From: Agapetus fuscipes | Taxonomy: Eukaryota > Arthropoda > Insecta > Trichoptera > Glossosomatidae | Length of the DNA: 64,000 bases | NCBI GenBank assembly: GCA_951799405.1 | Contig: OX637341.1 | Coordinates: 19,707,659-19,771,658 of the forward strand | Direction of reading: 5' to 3' | In this document: in pieces, positions 59,000 through 64,000 of the stretch | How the letters are laid out: each line of letters starts with the position of its first letter | Numbering within the stretch: position 1 is the first letter of the stretch | Translations under genes and position numbers: made by a program | Notes under the pieces: generated by a model | Databases searched by the model: none | Seen by the model: the letters and a program-made list of their open reading frames with translations, nothing else | What the model was told of the DNA's origin: nothing

Positions 59000-61615
59000 T
59001 TGTCGAAATAATGTACTAAGAATGAAAGAAGAGAATGAACGAATTATTCTATTAGGAGATATGAACGGATGGATTGGTATGAAACGAGATGATTGCGGAA
59101 AGGTTGTGGGACCGAGTGGTAGAGGAATGATCAATAATAATGGACGAAAGCTTGTCAACACATGTATAGAACACAGACTTTTTGCAACAAACACCTGGTT
59201 TAAACACCAAGACTTGCATCTCTATACATGGCAAAATAGGGCAGGCAATCGAACAATTATTGATTATATATGCGTGGATGAAAGAATGAGAGGATGTGTG
59301 AGAGATGCAAGAGTGTACCGTGGAGCTGAACTCAGCACAGACCACTATTTGCTATGCGCGAGAATAATGGTAGGGGATTGTAAAAAAGGAAAGAAAAAAT
59401 TATTGTTAAGAATGAAAAGAATAAAAGTGGAAAATTTGAAAGATGACAAGGTGCAAGATGAATATCAAAGTGAGATTGCCAAAAGATTAAATATGGATGA
59501 ACTACAAAAAATGAAAGATGAAGGATGTGTGGAAAAAGTGTGGCAAATGATGAAGAAAGAACTGACCGAATCTGCTAGAATGACATGCGGAGAAACAAAT
59601 GTTGGTAAGAAAAAAGGTGATGCCTGGTGGAACGATGGAGTGAAAGAAGCAGTAGAGCAAAAGAAGGAAGCGTATAAGAAATGGTTGAAAGATAAAGGTA
59701 ATTTGAATTTGGAAATGATGTATATAAGGGCAAAAATGAATACTAAAAAGCTTGTGTATGAAAGTAAGATGGAATTAGAGAAGAAAAATAATGAAAGGGC
59801 ACAGCAGGACTTCCACACCAACAAAAAAATGTTCTGGAGTTGGGTTCGGAATAATAACGCTAGTGTGGGAGCAACAACTCCGGGCATAAAGAATGCGCAG
59901 GGAGTCTTGCTGTGGGATGAAGACGATGTATGTAACAGATGGAAAGAATACTTTGAAGAAATATTAGGACAGGGCGAAAGAAATTTATATGAATGTGACC
60001 CTATAAATGAAAGTAATGAGGATATTTTGAAAGAGGAAATAAAAGCAAGCATAAAAGAGCTGAAGAATGGAAAGGCTGCAAGTATGGATGGATTGAATGC
60101 CGAGATGTTAAAGGCAGGAGGAGAATATGTGGTAGAGTGGATGTTTGAATTATGCAAGATGTGTATGAAAGACAGGGTAGTACCGATGGACTGGAGAAAG
60201 GCGGTCATTGTCCCTATTTACAAGGGTAAAGGGGACAAGAAAGACTGCCGTAACTTTAGGCCCATTAGTCTCCTTAGTATACCTGGGAAAGTCTTATGCA
60301 AAATTGTCATAAAAAAAGTGAGAATGGCCACCGATCACAGGGTCTCTGATATTCAATCTGGTTTTATGCCAGGACGAGGTTGTGTGGACCAAATCTTTAC
60401 TCTCAGACAGATTGTTGAAAAACATCTGGCTGGAGGGAGGGTGGTCTACGCAGCCTTCGTGGATCTCGAGAGGGCCTTTGACTCGGTGGACAGATGTATG
60501 TTGTGGAATGTTCTCAGGAAGTACGGTGTGAATGACAACCTTCTGAATGTGATACGTGCCATCTATGAAAATAGTTCGGCATGTGTAAGAGTGGATGGGA
60601 GATATAGTGACTGGTTTGATGTATATAAGGGAGTGAGGCAAGGCTGCGTGATGAGTCCATGGTTGTTTAATATAATCATGGACAGTTGCATAAAAGAAGC
60701 TGGAATATCAGAGAGCGGAGTGAAAGTGGGTGAAACAAGAGTTGGAGTACTTCTTTATGCTGATGATGCTATAGTTTTAGCTGACTCGGCGGAGGAACTC
60801 CAAGCGATGTTAACCAAACTGAATGATGCATTTTGTAAAAATAGCTTGAAAGTGAATGCGAATAAGACAAAAATATTAGTTTTTGACAGGAATGAAGTAT
60901 GTGAGGAACTTACAGTTAATTTGAATGGAAAAAAAGTTGAAGTAGTGAATGAGTTTGACTATTTAGGAAGCAAGTTTGAGGCGAATGGTAAGATGACGAA
61001 GGAATTAGAGAAGCGTGCCAGCAAAGGAAGATGCGTGATAGGAGCGTTTGGTAGAATAGCGAAGAATAAAAGGATACCAAAGAAAATGAAAATGGCGGTA
61101 CACAATTGTATATTGTTGCCGACCCTGATGTATGGAAGCGAGTCATGGACGGTGAATGAAAGAGAAGTAAATAAGGTATGCACCGTAGAAATGGCTCATT
61201 TAAGAAGTATGACAGGAAAAACACTGAAAGATAGAGTGAGAAACGAATGGGTTCTGAATGAATGCGGAGTAAAAGAAAGCGTGAAAGTGAAAGTTCAAAG
61301 AAGTGTGATGCGATGGTTTGGACATATTGAAAGGATGAATGAAGACCGACTGACAAAAAGAGTGAATAAAGGGAATGTAATAGGTAAGCGTGGAAGGGGA
61401 AGACCTAGAAAAGAATGGATTGATCAGATAAGTGAGATTGCGAATGAATGGAATTTACAGAGTGGAAACAAGAGAAGAGCATGCATGAAAAGAGTGATGA
61501 AATTAGATGAGATGAAAGAAGTATGCAGGGACAGAGTCAAGTGGAGGCACTTATGTGGAGGTACTGGCCACCCCTAGAGGAATGGCGGCAGGATACAAGA
61601 CAAGACAAGACAAGT
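59000..61615 (+). mobile_element. LINE, near-complete ORF2, with ACAAG tail
   Basis: Largest LINE body in the window. It begins inside the endonuclease domain, so the copy is 5'-truncated, and ends a few bases after the stop with a GACAAGACAAGACAAG tail. It lacks the 3' region found in the other L-A copies, so it represents a sister lineage. Confidence 0.9.
59022..61577 (+). CDS. Endonuclease/reverse transcriptase of a non-LTR retrotransposon, 851 codons, 5'-truncated
   Basis: Copies element RNA into DNA at a nicked target (target-primed reverse transcription). Residues about 1-120: C-terminal part of the AP-like endonuclease (RIILLGDMNGWIGMKRDD, IDYICVDERM, STDHYLL). Residues about 370-650: RT with [88 protein letters not shown] and the catalytic LLYADDAIVLADS (about residue 577). 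C-terminal: [37 protein letters not shown]. No stop or frameshift, so it is young, but the missing endonuclease N-terminus makes it inactive on its own. Methionine at 59022 is probably internal. Clade: RTE-like by its C-terminus, not settled. Confidence 0.9.
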   Translation: MKEENERIILLGDMNGWIGMKRDDCGKVVGPSGRGMINNNGRKLVNTCIEHRLFATNTWFKHQDLHLYTWQNRAGNRTIIDYICVDERMRGCVRDARVYRGAELSTDHYLLCARIMVGDCKKGKKKLLLRMKRIKVENLKDDKVQDEYQSEIAKRLNMDELQKMKDEGCVEKVWQMMKKELTESARMTCGETNVGKKKGDAWWNDGVKEAVEQKKEAYKKWLKDKGNLNLEMMYIRAKMNTKKLVYESKMELEKKNNERAQQDFHTNKKMFWSWVRNNNASVGATTPGIKNAQGVLLWDEDDVCNRWKEYFEEILGQGERNLYECDPINESNEDILKEEIKASIKELKNGKAASMDGLNAEMLKAGGEYVVEWMFELCKMCMKDRVVPMDWRKAVIVPIYKGKGDKKDCRNFRPISLLSIPGKVLCKIVIKKVRMATDHRVSDIQSGFMPGRGCVDQIFTLRQIVEKHLAGGRVVYAAFVDLERAFDSVDRCMLWNVLRKYGVNDNLLNVIRAIYENSSACVRVDGRYSDWFDVYKGVRQGCVMSPWLFNIIMDSCIKEAGISESGVKVGETRVGVLLYADDAIVLADSAEELQAMLTKLNDAFCKNSLKVNANKTKILVFDRNEVCEELTVNLNGKKVEVVNEFDYLGSKFEANGKMTKELEKRASKGRCVIGAFGRIAKNKRIPKKMKMAVHNCILLPTLMYGSESWTVNEREVNKVCTVEMAHLRSMTGKTLKDRVRNEWVLNECGVKESVKVKVQRSVMRWFGHIERMNEDRLTKRVNKGNVIGKRGRGRPRKEWIDQISEIANEWNLQSGNKRRACMKRVMKLDEMKEVCRDRVKWRHLCGGTGHP

Positions 61616-62010
61616 CACTATCACATTGAAATTATTTTGTAACCTTTCAGTAGAGAGAAAAAGTACGTGGTTGAAAACAACTGTGTTATGTTTAACCACG
61701 AGGATGCCATAAGATCTGAATCCTCAGAAGAACCATCCCAACGCAGCACACGCTCCTCAGGCAAACCAGCATTCTACCAAACAACTATGGAGATGGTGAA
61801 CCATATTCTTATAAGACTGCATTTCTACAGCACAGACACTTTCCCCCTTTTGTTACAAATAACCTAACTTTTTCCAGATTAAAAACAAGTATAGGAAAAT
61901 AGGAAATTACTATTTTAAAACCCCAATAGATGTCGAGTTGGTGAAGAAACAAAAAAAAGAATTGGAAAAGTCTACTTATCAGGCTGCATACTGTTCATCC
62001 AGTAAGGAGT

Positions 62011-62115
62011 AACCTAAATCTAAGCTGCAAAGATATAAATCATTTAAGATTCATATTAAACGCATTCCCACAAGCAGACATCCAAAAGTTCATACTACAC
62101 ATGCCACATGTGGAC
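62011..62115 (-). repeat. L-A 3' region, interrupted
   Basis: AAATCTAAGCTGCAAAGATA to CCACATGTGGACCC, then broken by a G-rich insertion (ATGGTCGTAACCAGG.., 62117 on) that I cannot name. Confidence 0.6.
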
Positions 62116-62414
62116 CCATGGTCGTAACCAGGAAGGGCAAGGGGGGGGGGGCAGCCTGTCCCCCCCCTTGGAAGAGAAGAATTAACCTAAGTAATCCAAA
62201 ATTGTTATAAAATTGTATTGAAATTACTAAAATCACCATTATTCGATCATGGCTTGCCTCCCCCTCGAGCGCGAGCTATGGCCAGGGGAGGCGCCAAAAA
62301 TGTGTCGCCCATGTGTATCGATAAAACTCTACAGAAACCCGTGTTTGACTACGTTAGTTGTTTTATCATCACTTTTTTTTAAGCATAAAAATTGAATTAA
62401 TAAAATAATATAGC

Positions 62415-62666
62415 TAAATCTAAATCTAAGTTGCAAATATATGTATCATTTGAAATTAATATTAAATTCATTCCCACAAGCAGACACGCATAATTTCACG
62501 CTCACAAATGCCGCATGTGGACCTACAATATAAAAAACCCAATCTCAAATGAACATAAGCCCTGCAACTTTTGCTATCCTTCCCTGAAACAGGGGTGACA
62601 TTGGCAAAGTGAATCATTTTTTACAGTATGGGTGGTCAGCCTCATACCAACCTATAAGTCAAGGAA
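62415..62666 (-). repeat. Solo L-A 3' region
   Basis: Full unit from AAATCTAAATCTAAGTTGC to CTATAAGTCAAGGAATACA. Confidence 0.75.
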
Positions 62667-62984
62667 TACATTGTTTTATTTTAATAAATTAGTTGTACGG
62701 CTTAGGTTAGCACCAGTGTTGCCCATTATTACACTCAGTTGATTACGTCGTGTATAAAACATTGCATGAACTCCCCTCGATAGCAAAATGTTATGAAAGA
62801 TACAACATCACCCCTAAAGAGTGATTTAGTTTCATACATTTGTTTTTCTATTTACGCGATTGAGCGGAGTTGGTGTAATGTTTTATACTTGGGGTAAAGA
62901 GCTACAAACCTCTCGCCTACAGCATTGTTCTTTCATTTCCTGCCAAATAACATCACTCACAGATGTGTTCTCTGCCCTTCTCTA

Positions 62985-64000
62985 AAGATGCCTCATGAGC
63001 TGCACTCAGGATGATAGGGTAGGTAACGTTATAATCATTGGCTTGACAGTCCTGGGTGGGCCTCTGAAGATGCCTCATGAGCTGCACTCAGGATGATAGG
63101 GTAACGTCATAATCATTGGCTTGACAGTCCTGGGTGGGCCTCTGAAGATGCCTCATGAGCTGCACTCAGGATGATAGGGTAACATCATAATCATTGGCTT
63201 GACAGTCCTGGGTGGGCCTCTGAAGATGCCTCATGAGCTGCACTCAGGATGATAGGGTAACGTCATAATCATTGGCTTGACAGTCCTGGGTGGGCCTCTG
63301 AAGATGCCTCATGAGCTGCACTCAGGATGATAGGGTAACGTCATAATCATTGGCTTGACAGTCCTGGGTGGGCCTCTGAAGATGCCTCATGAGCTGCACT
63401 CAGGATGATAGGGTAACGTCATAATCATTGGCTTGACAGTCCTGGGTGGGCCTCTGAAGATGCCTCATGAGCTGCACTCAGGATGATAGGGTAACATCAT
63501 AATCATTGGCTTGACAGTCCTGGGTGGGCCTCTGGCCTCATGAGCTGCACTCAGTATATATATGATAGGGTAACATCATAATCATTGGCTTGACAGTCCT
63601 GGGTGGGCCTCTGAAGATGCCTCATGAGCTGCACTCAGGATGATAGGGTAACATCATAATCATTGGCTTGACAGTCCTGGGTGGGCCTCTGAAGATGCCT
63701 CATGAGCTGCACTCAGGATGATAGGGTAACATCATAATCATTGGCTTGACAGTCCTGGGTGGGCCTCTGAAGATGCCTCATTAGCTGCACTCAGGATGAT
63801 AGGGTAACATCATAATCATTGGCTTGACAGTCCTGGGTGGGCCTCTGAAGATGCCTCATGAGCTGCACTCAGGATGATAGGGTAACATCATAATCATTGG
63901 CTTGACAGTCCTGGGTGGGCCTCTGAAGATGCCTCATGAGCTGCACTCAGGATGATAGGGTAACATCATAATCATTGGCTTGACAGTCCTGGGTGGGCCT
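62985..64000. repeat. 78-bp minisatellite, about 13 units, cut by the right edge
   Basis: GAAGATGCCTCATGAGCTGC recurs every 78 bp with few changes (GTAACGTCATAAT or GTAACATCATAAT). One unit is altered at 63535-63565 by loss of GAAGATG and an ATATATAT insertion. Confidence 0.95.

Noticed and set aside
59465..60208. 247-codon minus-strand frame
   Set aside because: Antisense of the LINE ORF; low-complexity Ser/Phe-rich composition.

Overview
This is a eukaryotic, arthropod-type (most likely insect) window. It has an AT-rich background, introns of up to 16 kb, GT-AG splice sites, tRNA-derived SINEs and a heavy load of LINEs, mariners, TTAA MITEs, a hAT and an LTR retrotransposon. Species cannot be told from the sequence alone.

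The only confident host gene is on the minus strand: the N-terminal half of a UBR1/UBR2-type N-recognin (N-degron pathway E3 ubiquitin ligase). I could join 16 coding exons in phase, from a start codon at 49688 down to 112. They give about 879 codons, including a complete UBR box (residues about 116-183) and a ClpS-like N-domain (about 245-312). The gene runs off the left edge. Exon ends were set from GT/AG sites and every junction keeps frame. Two GC-rich stretches (54.4-54.7 kb, 57.2-57.7 kb) and a strong minus-strand donor at 58383 are candidates for its 5' end.

Layout: 0-4.4 kb, five exons, a TTAA MITE with a SINE inside it, a mariner relic, and a 70-bp minisatellite built from an exon end. 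4.4-20.6 kb, a 16-kb intron filled with LINEs, a 2.6-kb DNA transposon with about 550-bp inverted repeats, a second TTAA MITE, and a 2.9-kb hAT inside an older CR1-like relic. 20.6-25.7 kb, eight exons and a second minisatellite on an exon boundary. 25.7-36.4 kb, a 10.7-kb intron holding one old LINE opened by nested insertions. The innermost is an LTR retrotransposon with identical-looking LTRs whose interior encodes a SAP/DEK-like chromatin protein instead of gag-pol. 36.4-49.7 kb, the first exons with SINEs, LINEs and a mariner inside a mariner. 49.7-64 kb, the 5' flank: two more minisatellites, a full-length dead mariner, a small hAT MITE, an 851-codon LINE ORF and a 78-bp minisatellite cut by the right edge.

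The most notable signals are (1) the LTR element that seems to have captured a DEK coding sequence, and (2) four minisatellites in or just upstream of the UBR gene whose repeat units each contain a splice junction or splice-like signals.
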